64,000 nt of DNA from JBBKWJ01 sp037968895 (GCA_037968895.1 JBBKWJ010000286.1:9695-73694), one strand, 5' to 3'; positions 33,211-43,034 are shown, counted from the stretch's first letter. A program made the numbers and translations. Notes: generated from the letters alone by a model not told the origin.

Positions 33211-34632
33211 ATGTCACAAAGCCCCCGCACACTGATCGAGAAGGTCTGGGACCGTCACGTCGTCAGCCACGGATCCGTCGGAGAGCCAGAGCTCCTCTAC
33301 ATCGACCTCCATTTGATCCACGAAGTCACCTCGCCGCAGGCGTTCGACGGCCTGCGAATCAGTGGACGGACGGTGCGACGCCCTGATCTGACCGTTGCCA
33401 CTGAAGACCACAATGTGCCGACCGAAAACATCGATCAGCCAATTGCCGACCCCATTAGCGCGAAGCAGATCGACACGCTTCGGGCCAACACCGCCGAGTT
33501 CGGCATCACTAACCATCCGATGGGCTCGCCCGGTCAAGGCATCGTGCACGTCATCGGCCCCGAGCAAGGGCTCACCCAGCCTGGAATGACCGTCGTCTGC
33601 GGCGACTCACATACCGCCACCCATGGCGCCTTTGGCGCAATCGCCTTCGGCATCGGTACCAGCGAAGTCGAGCATGTGCTCGCCACCCAGACGCTCCCCC
33701 AGGTTCGTCCAAAGACGATGTCAATCACGGTCAACGGTCAGCTCCAACCAGAGGCGACGGCCAAAGACATCATTCTTGCGATCATTGGCAAGATCGGCAC
33801 CGGCGGCGGCATCGGCCACATCATTGAGTTCAGAGGCGATGCGATCACCAGCCTTTCGATGGAAGGCCGAATGACGGTCTGCAACATGACGATCGAAGCC
33901 GGCGCCAAGGCCGGTCTCATCGCACCCGACCAGACGACCTTCGACTACCTCAATGGCCGCGAGTTTGCGCCAAAGGGTGCTGACTGGGAAGCCGCCGTTG
34001 CCGACTGGACCACGCTGGTCACCGACGAGGGCGCTATCTTCGACGCCGAGATCACCCTCGACGCCGCCGACATCGGGCCATACGTCTCGTGGGGCACCAA
34101 CCCCGGTCAGGTCGTTCCGCTCAGCGCCAACGTGCCCGCTCCTGGCGACTTTGCCGACGTCGGCGATCAGAGCGCCGCCCAACGAGCCCTCGACTACATG
34201 GGCATTGCCGCCGGCACCCCAATGAAAGACATCCCAGTCGACACCGTCTTCATCGGCTCGTGCACCAATTCACGAATTGAAGACCTCAGGGCCGCCGCAG
34301 TTGTGGCCAAGGGCCGGAAAGTTAAGGACGGTATGCGGACGTTAGTTGTTCCCGGCTCGTTCAAAGTGAAAGACCAAGCAATCGCAGAAGGTCTCGACAC
34401 AATCTTTATCGAGGCTGGCTTTGACTGGCGTGAGCCTGGCTGTTCGATGTGCCTCGCAATGAACCCTGACAAGCTCGCCGTTGGCGAACGGTCGGCGTCA
34501 ACGAGCAACCGCAACTTCGAGGGCCGCCAAGGTCGCGGTGGCCGAACCCACCTCGTGTCGCCAGCCGTCGCCGCCGCAACTGCAATCGCTGGTCACTTCG
34601 CCGCGCCGTCTGACCTAGCCGACCTCGCCTGA
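33211..34632 (+). CDS. leuC: 3-isopropylmalate dehydratase large subunit
   Basis: 473 aa aconitase-family protein. [49 protein letters not shown], and the three [4Fe-4S] cysteines in [15 protein letters not shown] and [10 protein letters not shown]. It isomerises 2- to 3-isopropylmalate with LeuD and is likely also used for citramalate. GGAAG lies 5 bases before the ATG. Confidence 0.97.
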   Translation: MSQSPRTLIEKVWDRHVVSHGSVGEPELLYIDLHLIHEVTSPQAFDGLRISGRTVRRPDLTVATEDHNVPTENIDQPIADPISAKQIDTLRANTAEFGITNHPMGSPGQGIVHVIGPEQGLTQPGMTVVCGDSHTATHGAFGAIAFGIGTSEVEHVLATQTLPQVRPKTMSITVNGQLQPEATAKDIILAIIGKIGTGGGIGHIIEFRGDAITSLSMEGRMTVCNMTIEAGAKAGLIAPDQTTFDYLNGREFAPKGADWEAAVADWTTLVTDEGAIFDAEITLDAADIGPYVSWGTNPGQVVPLSANVPAPGDFADVGDQSAAQRALDYMGIAAGTPMKDIPVDTVFIGSCTNSRIEDLRAAAVVAKGRKVKDGMRTLVVPGSFKVKDQAIAEGLDTIFIEAGFDWREPGCSMCLAMNPDKLAVGERSASTSNRNFEGRQGRGGRTHLVSPAVAAATAIAGHFAAPSDLADLA

Positions 34633-34671
34633 GCGCCACACGCCAAACCAAGTCTGAAAGAAGAATTCATC

Positions 34672-35265
34672 ATGGAAGCAGTACAGATTGTCAGCGGAAC
34701 CGCCGTTCCCCTTGACCGCAGCGATGTCGACACCGACCAGATCATCCCATCCGACTGGCTGAAACGGGTCGAGCGCACTGGCTTTGAGAAGGGCTTGTTT
34801 TCTGAATGGAAAGATGATCCTTCATTCGTCATGAACGACGAGAAGTTTGCCGGTGCCTCGATCTTGGTTGCCGGGCCCAACTTCGGTGTCGGGTCATCTC
34901 GCGAACACGCGGTATGGGCCATCCAGCAAGCCGGGTTCCGGGCCGTCATCACCCCCCGATTTGGCGACATCTTCCGAAACAACTCAACCAAGAACGGGCT
35001 CGTTCCTGTTGTTGTTTCGGCCGAGCTTGGCACACGTCTTCTCCGTGAGGTTGAAGCCAACCCTGAGCTAGAGATCACCATCGACGTCGCCCGGCGAACG
35101 ATTGAGGTGCCGGCCCTCGGCATCACCGAGTCGTTCCCCCTCGACGACTCAACCCAAGAGCGATTCCTTGAGGGCCTCGACGACATCGGCATCACCATGA
35201 GAACCACCGAAGCCATCGATACCTTCGAGTCGTCTCGACCCGCTTGGATGCCAGCCCAGAAGTAG
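34672..35265 (+). CDS. leuD: 3-isopropylmalate dehydratase small subunit
   Basis: 197 aa swivelling-domain partner of LeuC. RSDVDTDQIIPSDWLKR, NFGVGSSREHAVWAIQQAGFRAVI and FGDIFRNNSTKNGLVPV are family blocks. AAAGAAG precedes the ATG by 9 bases; the 39-base spacer to leuC fits one operon. No terminator-like hairpin is obvious in the 91-base spacer that follows. Confidence 0.97.
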   Translation: MEAVQIVSGTAVPLDRSDVDTDQIIPSDWLKRVERTGFEKGLFSEWKDDPSFVMNDEKFAGASILVAGPNFGVGSSREHAVWAIQQAGFRAVITPRFGDIFRNNSTKNGLVPVVVSAELGTRLLREVEANPELEITIDVARRTIEVPALGITESFPLDDSTQERFLEGLDDIGITMRTTEAIDTFESSRPAWMPAQK

Positions 35266-35356
35266 TTCGTTCGACCTAATTACGCTTTGCGGGAACCAGA
35301 TCCTGCTGATCGATCGTCTGAAGGCTACACACACGCTCTAGCTGAAAAGACTCATC

Positions 35357-37444
35357 ATGCGCAGACAACGCCAAATTCTGGTCCCCTTCATCGCCCTTCT
35401 GCTCGGCGCATCAGCGTGCACGAGCACAGAAGCAGCGAACGAGTCAATCGATCTTGGCTCTGACGAGGTCGTCCTTACGGGCGGTCTTCGTCGCGTCGAT
35501 TCTTGTGACTCTCTGCTCAACGAGTTCAAGAAAATCGGCGCCGAGCACGTTGGACCGTATGGCTTTGGCGATGGCTGGTACGGGGGTCCAATGCCTATGG
35601 AAATGACAGACGTGGCGATGGAAGAGGGCGCTCCGGCCGAGACCACCTCAAGCGATAGCGCAGCCGGCGGCGAAGGCTCGTCATTCTCCGGGACCAACAA
35701 TCAAGAGGCCAATGTCGACGAAGCCGACCTTGTCAAAACCGACGGGTCGCGGCTCGTTGTTGTCACCGGGAACAAAGTGCGGGTCTTCGCCGTCACCGGC
35801 GACTCGCCTCAACTCACTACCACGATCACCCTGCCAGACAACGCCTACGGCGGCGAGATCTTTCTTAGCGGTGACCGTGCCTACTTGATGACAACAGGCT
35901 GGAGCCAATCACCTCTTCTTGACACCCTTTCTGTTCCTGGCTTCGCTGGCACCAACACGGCCAGACTTCTCGAACTCAACCTCGTAGAGGGAACAGTCGG
36001 ACGGGCAGTCGACATCGACGGCCAATATGTGTCGTCTCGTCAGGTCGGCGACACGATTCGGATCGTGCTTTCAGCCACGAGTCAGAACTTCCCGTTTGTC
36101 TACCCATCGAATCCGGGAGCCGAAGAATCGGCAAAGAAGGCCAATCAAGATCTTCTCGCCGAGTCGTCAATCGAGATGTGGCTCCCCAGCTACCGATTGA
36201 GCGACGGTGAGAGCACCATCGCCGACGGCATGCTCGTCCCCTGCAACCGCATGTACCTACCAACCGAGTTCTCCGGATTCGGAACGGTGTCGGTCTTGAC
36301 CATCGACACCAACGAAGGATTAACCCCACAGTCAATCGGATCGGAGACCTCGCTTGGCGTGATGTCTTCTGGCGAGACCGTCTACTCATCAACCAACCGT
36401 ATGGCAATCGCAACCGCCCGCTGGCCACAGTTCGATGGCAACGGCGAACCCGAAGTCGTTGACGACTACACCACCGCAATCCACACCTTCGACATCAGCA
36501 ATCCAGACACCACCGAGTACGTCGCTTCTGGATCAGTTGATGGCCATCTCCTCAGCCAATACGCCATGAGCGAATTCGACGGTTACCTCCGAGTTGCGAC
36601 CACTGAGGGCGCACTCTGGTGGACCAACGAATCGAGCGAGAGTTCCGTCGTGATCCTCCAAGAGAACGGCAACGAGCTGAAAACAGTTGGCGAAGTTGGC
36701 GGCCTCGGCAAGGGCGAACAGATCTTCGCTGTCCGTTTCATGGATGACCGGGCTTACGTAGTCACCTTCCGCCAAACCGATCCGCTGTACGTGATCGACC
36801 TCTCCGATCCGACCAATCCGGTCACAAAGGGTGAACTCAAGATCCCCGGCTTCTCGGCCTACCTCCATCCGCTGCCGGACAACCGCCTCCTTGGCATAGG
36901 CCAGGACGGAACCGAAGACGGGCGAACGACCGGTGCCGCGATTTCCTTGTTCGATGTGAGCGACCCCGCCAACCCAACCAGGATCCAAGTCCAGAACCTC
37001 GGCGAAAATAGCTACTCAGCCGTCGATTGGGATGCCAAGGCCTTCACATGGTGGGAGCCATCAGCGACAGGATTCGTACCGATTAGCTGGTGGAACTACG
37101 ACGAGGCAAGTGGCGGCGAAGACAACGGCTCAGCTGCAGTCGCAGTCCACATTGGATCCGAAGGTATCGAAGAGCTCGGCCGCATCTCACACCCAAAGGT
37201 CAGCCAGTGCGAAGGTCCAGACGGAATGGTGCCTGCACCAGAACCACTTGAATCCGACGACGCTGAGGCCGCTCTGATAGAGACACAGCCGGTGGCCGAA
37301 GGTGAGCCATACTGCTGGAGCTATCAAGCCGAGATTCGTCGGACCATTGTCATCGACAACAAGGTCTACACCGTCTCCGACGCTGGCCTTAAGGTCAATG
37401 CCCTCGACGGACTGGCTGAACTCAGCTGGACCGCCTTTAGCTAA
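35357..37444 (+). CDS. Secreted beta-propeller domain lipoprotein
   Basis: 695 aa. Signal peptide with lipobox LGASAC (Cys about 21). The mature protein has the block NNQEANVDEADLVKTDGSRLVVVTGNKVRVF that defines the secreted beta-propeller family (Pfam Beta_propel), then repeated WD-like blades (YVIDLSDPTNPVTKGELKIPG, SLFDVSDPANPTRIQ) and ends RTIVIDNKVYTVSDAGLKVN. Exported to the cell surface; function of the family is not known. It overlaps serA tail to tail by 4 bp. Confidence 0.9.
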   Translation: MRRQRQILVPFIALLLGASACTSTEAANESIDLGSDEVVLTGGLRRVDSCDSLLNEFKKIGAEHVGPYGFGDGWYGGPMPMEMTDVAMEEGAPAETTSSDSAAGGEGSSFSGTNNQEANVDEADLVKTDGSRLVVVTGNKVRVFAVTGDSPQLTTTITLPDNAYGGEIFLSGDRAYLMTTGWSQSPLLDTLSVPGFAGTNTARLLELNLVEGTVGRAVDIDGQYVSSRQVGDTIRIVLSATSQNFPFVYPSNPGAEESAKKANQDLLAESSIEMWLPSYRLSDGESTIADGMLVPCNRMYLPTEFSGFGTVSVLTIDTNEGLTPQSIGSETSLGVMSSGETVYSSTNRMAIATARWPQFDGNGEPEVVDDYTTAIHTFDISNPDTTEYVASGSVDGHLLSQYAMSEFDGYLRVATTEGALWWTNESSESSVVILQENGNELKTVGEVGGLGKGEQIFAVRFMDDRAYVVTFRQTDPLYVIDLSDPTNPVTKGELKIPGFSAYLHPLPDNRLLGIGQDGTEDGRTTGAAISLFDVSDPANPTRIQVQNLGENSYSAVDWDAKAFTWWEPSATGFVPISWWNYDEASGGEDNGSAAVAVHIGSEGIEELGRISHPKVSQCEGPDGMVPAPEPLESDDAEAALIETQPVAEGEPYCWSYQAEIRRTIVIDNKVYTVSDAGLKVNALDGLAELSWTAFS

Positions 37445-39009
37445 CCCAGGCGCACGCGGTCGACGCTGCTGATGCCGTCGATCGCGACCAAGGCCGCAAC
37501 GATTGAGTCGGGAATCGGCTCACGAACCGAGATGACCATGATGGCGCCGTGGCCGGTCGGGGTGCGGCCGACGTCCATGTTGTCGATGTTGAAGCCAGCA
37601 TCACCGAGCAATGTTCCAACGATACCGATGACCCCAGGCCGGTCGTCATTGCGTACGACGAGCATGTTGTCAGCCGGTGGAATGTCGATAATCGACGCAT
37701 CGAGGCGAACCAGACGGGCTTCGTCTCGTCGACCCATGACGGTTGCGGCGATACGGCGTCCGCCGCCCCTGATCGCAAGGCGATTGACAAAGTCGTTCGG
37801 TGTCGACGACTGCACTGGCACGACGCTGATACCACGGTCGGCCAAGATGCTATTGGCGTTGACATAGGAGACCGGATCGTCGGTTGAAACGCTCAGCATG
37901 CCTTTGATCGCAGCAAGTGTTGCCAAGCGGTTGTCGAACCCACCAATGTCACCCTCAAATACGACCTCGATGTCAGTGGGCAACGTGCCAACGATGCTGG
38001 CAAAGATCGCCCCAAGCTGTTCGGCCAGAGGCAAGTATGGCTTCAGGGCCTCTGCGACCTCGGCGGCGTCGATATTGACGGCGAACGGCACGAAGTCACC
38101 AGCGAGCGCAAGGGCTACTTGGCCTGCGATCGTGACGCCGGCCTTGTCTTGGGCCTCTACGGTTGAAGCCCCAAGGTGCGGTGTCGCAATAACCTGAGGC
38201 AGCGAGAAGAGCGGCGAATCGGTGCATGGCTCAGAGTCGAATACGTCAAGACCGGCGCCAGCAACTTTGCCGGAGATGATGCCGTCGTATAGTTCGGACT
38301 CGTTAACGATGCCGCCGCGTGCGACATTAATGATCCGAATTCCGTCCTTGGCCTTGCTTAAGAAATCGGCCCCGATAAGCCCGATGGTTTCTGGAGTCTT
38401 CGCAACATGGACCGTCACGATGTCTGACCGTTTGGCGAGCTCGTCTAAACCAACGAGTTCGACCGAGAGCTGACCAGCTCGATCGGCGGAAATGTATGGG
38501 TCGTAAGCGATGAGTTTCATGTCGAAGGCCAGCGCTCGCTGGGCGACCAGTTTGCCAATTCGACCAAGGCCGATAATGCCAAGCGTCTTGTGCTGGAGCT
38601 CGATACCTGTCCACTTTGACCGTTCCCAGCGCCCTAGAGCAAGTGCCGCGCTGGCCTGAGGAGTGTTGCGAGCCAGGGCCAGGATCAATGCCATCGTCTG
38701 CTCGGCGGCTGACACCACGTTCGATTGTGGTGCATTGACCACCATGACTCCGGCCTTGGTAGCCGCATCAACATCGACGTTGTCGAGACCAACTCCGGCT
38801 CGGCCAATGACGACCATCTCGTCAGCCGCAGCAAGAACTTCTTCGGTGACAGTGGTTGCGCTTCGAATGATGAGGCCGTGGGCACCCTTCACTGCGCCGA
38901 CGAGCTGCTTAGGGTCGAGCCCTAATTGCACGTCAACGTCGTGACCAGCAGAACGCAGCTGGTCGAGTCCAGCATCAGCGATTTCCTCAGTAACCAAAAT
39001 ACGAGCCAT
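37441..39009 (-). CDS. serA: D-3-phosphoglycerate dehydrogenase, long (ACT-domain) form
   Basis: 522 aa. NAD-binding 2-hydroxyacid dehydrogenase core (LGIIGLGRIGKLVAQRA; catalytic Arg in NVARGGIVNE and His in ATPHLGASTVEAQ), the ASB insertion domain (about 310-440) and a C-terminal ACT domain (RPGVIGIVGTLLGDAGFNIDNM). It starts serine synthesis from 3-phosphoglycerate. The long form is the mycobacterial type, feedback-inhibited by serine through ASB and ACT. TAATCC lies 7 bases before the ATG. Confidence 0.96.
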   Translation of the reverse strand: MARILVTEEIADAGLDQLRSAGHDVDVQLGLDPKQLVGAVKGAHGLIIRSATTVTEEVLAAADEMVVIGRAGVGLDNVDVDAATKAGVMVVNAPQSNVVSAAEQTMALILALARNTPQASAALALGRWERSKWTGIELQHKTLGIIGLGRIGKLVAQRALAFDMKLIAYDPYISADRAGQLSVELVGLDELAKRSDIVTVHVAKTPETIGLIGADFLSKAKDGIRIINVARGGIVNESELYDGIISGKVAGAGLDVFDSEPCTDSPLFSLPQVIATPHLGASTVEAQDKAGVTIAGQVALALAGDFVPFAVNIDAAEVAEALKPYLPLAEQLGAIFASIVGTLPTDIEVVFEGDIGGFDNRLATLAAIKGMLSVSTDDPVSYVNANSILADRGISVVPVQSSTPNDFVNRLAIRGGGRRIAATVMGRRDEARLVRLDASIIDIPPADNMLVVRNDDRPGVIGIVGTLLGDAGFNIDNMDVGRTPTGHGAIMVISVREPIPDSIVAALVAIDGISSVDRVRLG

Positions 39010-39084
39010 TGGGTAAGGATTACCCCGTTGAGCCAGACACCGCTACGACATCGACCACTTTCAACAAACTAGTAGAGAGCGACG

Positions 39085-39777
39085 CTATTTTGCCCGGGAG
39101 GCGACGACCCAGAAGCCGGACCCTGCCCTCGCAGTCACGCCAGTCCAGCGGCCTGGTAGCGCACGGAGCACATCCTCTGGTGGCAGATGAATCGGGGTCT
39201 GGTCGCCAAGCGAATTGACCCACATCAGGACGCCCGTATCGTTCAGAACCCGATCAACCTCGCTGGGAAACAACAGCATGTTGACGCAAAGAACCGCATC
39301 AACCGAGCTATTCCGCACGGGCAGCTGCGACGAATCCCCCTGGACCTGGGGTGCGAGGTTTGGGTCGGCGTGCTCGAGCATTTGCCTGGCCAGATCGAGA
39401 GCCACCACGTTGATGCCTGCCTTTCGCAGAACCGCTGTCCCCGCCCCGGTGCCAGATCCCAGCTCAAGCCATTGGCCGTCACGGGGAACCCCGCCGCGTT
39501 CAATTCCGTCGACGATTGAAGCCGCTCGAGGCTCATCAGCCCGTTTACCCCACTCGGCCGCCATCGAATTGAAGAGTTCACCAACTTTGCGGGCCCTATC
39601 CTTGTCCCACGAGCCATCAAACGCGACTCGCCGAGTGACCTTCCGCATTGGGTGGTCAGGGCCAGCGAATGGTTCGGGATCGATCGTTCCAGGGGCGTCA
39701 GGGAGCTGGCGAATCATCTGAAGAGTCTGGCCGCTATGGCTGGCGCCGTCCAGATCGGTTGTTAGCGTCTTGTACAT
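39085..39777 (-). CDS. SAM-dependent methyltransferase (class I)
   Basis: 230 aa if started at the ATG at 39777. Rossmann methyltransferase motifs: WLELGSGTGAGTAVL (motif I), VVALDLARQMLEHA (II), QVQGDSSQLPVRNSSVDAVLCVNMLLF (III-IV). The preceding block DHPMRKVTRRVAFDGSWDKDRARKVGELFNSMAAEW is typical of an actinobacterial group of unknown substrate. Its ATG overlaps by two bases the start of the divergent DUF4032 gene; ATG 39717 is an alternative. TAGGGT (39793-39788) lies 10 bases upstream of 39777. Confidence 0.82.
   Translation of the reverse strand: MYKTLTTDLDGASHSGQTLQMIRQLPDAPGTIDPEPFAGPDHPMRKVTRRVAFDGSWDKDRARKVGELFNSMAAEWGKRADEPRAASIVDGIERGGVPRDGQWLELGSGTGAGTAVLRKAGINVVALDLARQMLEHADPNLAPQVQGDSSQLPVRNSSVDAVLCVNMLLFPSEVDRVLNDTGVLMWVNSLGDQTPIHLPPEDVLRALPGRWTGVTARAGSGFWVVASRAK
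39763..39768 (+). promoter_or_regulatory. Probable -10 box for leaderless DUF4032 gene
   Basis: TAGCGT followed by CTTGTAC and the ATG at 39776 (7-base gap). It lies within the first codons of the divergent methyltransferase gene. Confidence 0.5.
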
Positions 39778-41002
39778 GGTCGCACTCACCCTAAAGACAT
39801 CGATCGAGCCGTCGCCCGACTTTCTCAACCTCGACTGGACAACACCCCTCGATCAGTGGCCAGACGAGACAGCCGTTCGGCTACCAAGAGGACGCCACCG
39901 CCACGTGGTCCGATTCATCAGTCACGGAGGTCAATTTTTTGCGTTAAAGGAGCTACCTGGTCGCCTTGCAGAGCTCGAATATCGTAACCTCGAGTTCCTC
40001 CAAGAGGCCGATCTGCCCGTCGTTGGACTTGTCGGCATCGTTACTGAACGTGTGTCGGCCGATGGTGATCACCTTGACTCAATTCTGATCACCAGGCACC
40101 TCTCGTACTCACTGCCCTACTTACATCTCTTTGCTGGTGAGGCTTCGGCGTCACTACACCTTCGCGTCGTCGACGCGCTCGCCATTTTGCTCGTTCGTCT
40201 TCACCTCAATGGCTTCTACTGGGGTGATTGTTCGCTCGGCAACGCACTGTTTCGGCGAGACGCAGGTGCCCTCATGGCCTACATCGTCGACACCGAGACA
40301 TCGGCCATCCATGACGAACTTTCCAGCGGCCAGCGTGAACTCGATTTGTCGATCGCGACCGACAACTTTGCGGGCGGGCTCTTCGAACTCGAGAGCATGG
40401 GCAAGCTCAGGAAAGACATCGATCCGATCGAGGTTGTCGAGCTTCTGCAAGTTCGCTACGACCAGCTGTGGAACGAATTGACCAAGACCGAAATCGTCGA
40501 CTCAACCGAGTTATGGCAGATTCAGCGCAGGCTCGACAATCTCAATGAACTTGGCTTCGACACTATTGAACTTCAGATTGTTGAGCGAGAGGGAAAGCGT
40601 CGTGTCGAGTTCAGCCCTCGCGTCGTTGAAGAAGGTCACCACCGACGCGAGCTCATGAAGCTGACGAGCATCTCGGCGCAAGAGAACCAAGCCAGACGAC
40701 TTCTTAGCGCCCTGTATGGCTACGGCGCATGGCTAGCCGAACGTGAGGGGGTCGACCTCCCATCCGCCATGCAGGCGTATCGCTGGTTGGTGGAGCGCTA
40801 CCACCCGACACTCGACGCCATTCCAGCCGAGCTTCGGTCGAAACTCTACGACGCCGAGCTCTACCACCAGATCCTCGATCACCTGTGGTTCATGTCAGAG
40901 GCTGCCGGGGCCGACGTTGGCATCGATACTGCTGTCATTGACTACGTCGACCGCGTCCTCAAAGCCAAGCCGGACGAGCGAGTCATCATCGAGGCCGAGT
41001 AG
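39776..41002 (+). CDS. DUF4032 protein with kinase-like N-domain
   Basis: 408 aa. The N-terminal part follows a protein-kinase-like/LPS-kinase-like fold: FFALKELPGRLAELEYRNLEFLQE (Lys on a beta strand), SILITRHL, then FYWGDCSLGNALFRRDAGALMAYIVDTETS, equivalent to catalytic-loop WGDxxxxN and a DFG-like Asp. The C-terminal 150 residues are the DUF4032 region (SLGNAL...YHPTLDAIPAELRSKLYDAELYHQILDHLWFMSE). Cytosolic. Substrate unknown. The 3' end overlaps the convergent hydrolase by 17 bp. Confidence 0.82.
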   Translation: MVALTLKTSIEPSPDFLNLDWTTPLDQWPDETAVRLPRGRHRHVVRFISHGGQFFALKELPGRLAELEYRNLEFLQEADLPVVGLVGIVTERVSADGDHLDSILITRHLSYSLPYLHLFAGEASASLHLRVVDALAILLVRLHLNGFYWGDCSLGNALFRRDAGALMAYIVDTETSAIHDELSSGQRELDLSIATDNFAGGLFELESMGKLRKDIDPIEVVELLQVRYDQLWNELTKTEIVDSTELWQIQRRLDNLNELGFDTIELQIVEREGKRRVEFSPRVVEEGHHRRELMKLTSISAQENQARRLLSALYGYGAWLAEREGVDLPSAMQAYRWLVERYHPTLDAIPAELRSKLYDAELYHQILDHLWFMSEAAGADVGIDTAVIDYVDRVLKAKPDERVIIEAE

Positions 41003-41852
41003 TCGCTTGGCTCGCAAACCACTTGAGGATGTCGTCTGCAATTCGCACAGGGTCCTGCAACGGCCCGAAGTGGGTGAGATCGAGGTACTCGACCAGTGTG
41101 AGGTGATCGTATGCCTCGGCCGCGGCGTACGTCATCGTGGCCGGTGGCTGCCCATCACCGCTCGCGGCAATGGCAAAGGGAAACTGCGCCGTTCCGGCCG
41201 CTTCAAACGCCCCGGCGCTGTGGTGCTCAAAAACGCTTGCTTCGTTCTCGGGTGTGCACCGAAGCTCAACACTGCCGTCTGGCATATCGACAAAGCCATG
41301 ATCGACGTACGCCTGCAATGCCTCTGGGGCCAGCAAGCTCAGGGGTGGTCGTGAGGCATACCGTTTGTATACGTCGGCCCGTGAAGCGAAGTTGCGCCGC
41401 CGTTTCCGCGCTCCTTGAGCAATTCCAGGAGCGTCGCTCCCCGCGTCGACTTTGCCTCGCCGAAACAAGATCGGCTCAAAGGCCCATGCCGCTAGAAACT
41501 GCGATGGCCTCATCTCGGCCGCGAGCGCTATGGCGGCGCCGCCCATCGAATGGCCCACCGCTCTCACGGGGCCGCCGTCGCTGTACTTGTCGATGACCGC
41601 TAGAAGGTCGTTGGCCATGCCGCTCCACACCAACTCGACGCCGTCAGGGAGAAGAGTCTGGCCGTGGGCCCGAAGGTCAAAGGCGACGCAGTGATACTCC
41701 CCCGCCAGCGTCTCAATCAGCGGCGCCCACACTCCGCCACAGAACCCAGTGGCATGACACAAGACGACGAGAGGCCCCTCGCCACCAAAATCGTAGGTAG
41801 CCACTTCAACGCCATCGGTTGATGACACAAACAAGGGTTCAGGAAGACGCAC
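40986..41852 (-). CDS. Alpha/beta hydrolase
   Basis: 288 aa. LVVLCHATGFCGGVWAPLIE (oxyanion region with HATGF), FDLRAHGQT, nucleophile elbow GHSMGG and a C-terminal DLTHFGPLQDP carrying the catalytic His. GTG start at 41852 with CACAAT 6 bases upstream, consistent with a leaderless transcript. Substrate not inferable; HATGFC-type proteins include esterases and epoxide hydrolase relatives. Confidence 0.86.
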   Translation of the reverse strand: MRLPEPLFVSSTDGVEVATYDFGGEGPLVVLCHATGFCGGVWAPLIETLAGEYHCVAFDLRAHGQTLLPDGVELVWSGMANDLLAVIDKYSDGGPVRAVGHSMGGAAIALAAEMRPSQFLAAWAFEPILFRRGKVDAGSDAPGIAQGARKRRRNFASRADVYKRYASRPPLSLLAPEALQAYVDHGFVDMPDGSVELRCTPENEASVFEHHSAGAFEAAGTAQFPFAIAASGDGQPPATMTYAAAEAYDHLTLVEYLDLTHFGPLQDPVRIADDILKWFASQATTRPR

Positions 41853-41913
41853 CCCGACATTGTGCTCAGACGACTCCGATCGCCGCCAATCGGGCCCGGT
41901 CGAACCCCAGTGC

Positions 41914-41919
41914 TAGATT
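41914..41919 (+). promoter_or_regulatory. Probable -10 box for leaderless hydrolase gene
   Basis: TAGATT, then GCGGCC and the ATG at 41926 (6-base gap). Confidence 0.5.
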
Positions 41920-41925
41920 GCGGCC

Positions 41926-42672
41926 ATGTTGCATCGAGTCTGGTTCGGCGATGACGCCAACCCGCTGACGCCAATCGTCTTACTCCACGAAGGTTTGGGA
42001 TCGGTGTCGTCGTGGGGATCGTTTCCGGAGCGACTCGCTGACGAACTCGGGCGGCGGGTCTTGGCCTACGACCGGTTGGGGTATGGCGAATCGCCGGCCA
42101 ACCCTGGACCATGGGGTGCTGACTTCATGCACCGCGAGGCTGCTGCGCTTGCCGACCTCCTGCGGTCCGAGGGCCTTACCGAGGTGATCCTCATCGGGCA
42201 TTCCGATGGCGGTTCGATCAGCTTGCTGTATCCCGCCGTCATTGGCGGCGCCACAGCCCCGCTCATTACCGGCATCGTCTCGATATCCGCTCACACCTTC
42301 CTCGAACCCGTCACGGTGACCGCGATCCAGCGTTTGCGAGCGGGTTTTGCCGACGGGCTAAGAAGGGGTCTCGCCCGACATCACGCTGATGTTGACGCAA
42401 CCTTCGAGGCCTGGTCGGGAGTGTGGGTCTCTGACCGATTCAGCACGTGGGCGATCGACGACGACCTCAGTGCAGTCGAATGCCCGGTGCTCGCCATTCA
42501 AGGCACCGACGACAGTTACGGCTCGTGGCGACAAGTTGAGCGCCTTGCCGACGGCGTCACCGGGCCAACAACGATCGTCGAACTCGATGGAGTTGACCAC
42601 TGGCCTCATCGTGAGGCGACCAACGACGTTGTCCGCGAGATTCGCTTGTTCCTCGCAACGCACGACCTCTAA
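41926..42672 (+). CDS. Alpha/beta hydrolase
   Basis: 248 aa. VLLHEGLGSVSSWGSFPERLA (oxyanion), AYDRLGYGES, nucleophile elbow GHSDGG, acid in IQGTDDSYG and His in DGVDHWPHRE. The HEGLGS/GHSDGG combination is that of small cytosolic esterases. Divergent from the preceding hydrolase with 73 bases between starts. The spacer after its stop (42673-42728) has an AAAGAA/TTCTTT weak hairpin and nothing else. Confidence 0.87.
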   Translation: MLHRVWFGDDANPLTPIVLLHEGLGSVSSWGSFPERLADELGRRVLAYDRLGYGESPANPGPWGADFMHREAAALADLLRSEGLTEVILIGHSDGGSISLLYPAVIGGATAPLITGIVSISAHTFLEPVTVTAIQRLRAGFADGLRRGLARHHADVDATFEAWSGVWVSDRFSTWAIDDDLSAVECPVLAIQGTDDSYGSWRQVERLADGVTGPTTIVELDGVDHWPHREATNDVVREIRLFLATHDL

Positions 42673-42728
42673 CGCCTCAAAGAAATTCTTCAAAATTCTT
42701 TTCTGACCAGGCAAAACGCACCGGTCGT

Positions 42729-42756
42729 TGTCACACCCCCTAAGTAGTGTTTACTC
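42729..42756 (+). promoter_or_regulatory. Conserved DUF222-family promoter
   Basis: TGTCACACCCCCT (42729-42741), AAG, TAGTGT (-10, 42745-42750), TTACTC, then ATG 42757. The 13-mer is identical to the one upstream of the DUF222/HNH gene on the other strand (16544-16532), with the same 3-base gap to a TAGnnT box. Confidence 0.6.
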
Positions 42757-42924
42757 ATGAACTACTCACCAGTGCAGGTCGCTGCACACACGGAAAACTG
42801 CGAACCGGACGCTGAAACAGTGATCGACGATCTGGCCTCAGTACTGGCTCGCGTTGGCGATCTACCCGTGACCACCAGCGGTGCGAAACAAGCTCAACGC
42901 GAACTCTTCGAACTCTGGGCCGCT

Positions 42925-42980
42925 GCCGTTCGTCGGCCTTGAGGCCTCCTCTCTCAGCAAGTTTCTCGCTGCGCTCCAAA
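42925..42980. repeat. Hairpin repeat module, copy A
   Basis: Starts GCCGTTCGTC, then hairpin GGCC-TTGA-GGCC, and ends with TTTCTCGCTGCGCTCCAAA (42962-42980). The 19-base end and 10-base start are identical in copy B 110 bases downstream. It carries the stop codon that ends the first part of the DUF222 frame. Confidence 0.65.
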
Positions 42981-43034
42981 CTTGGCCAACTTGTGGCTTT
43001 GTACACCGCGGACACGCGTTATGTCGCTCACCGA

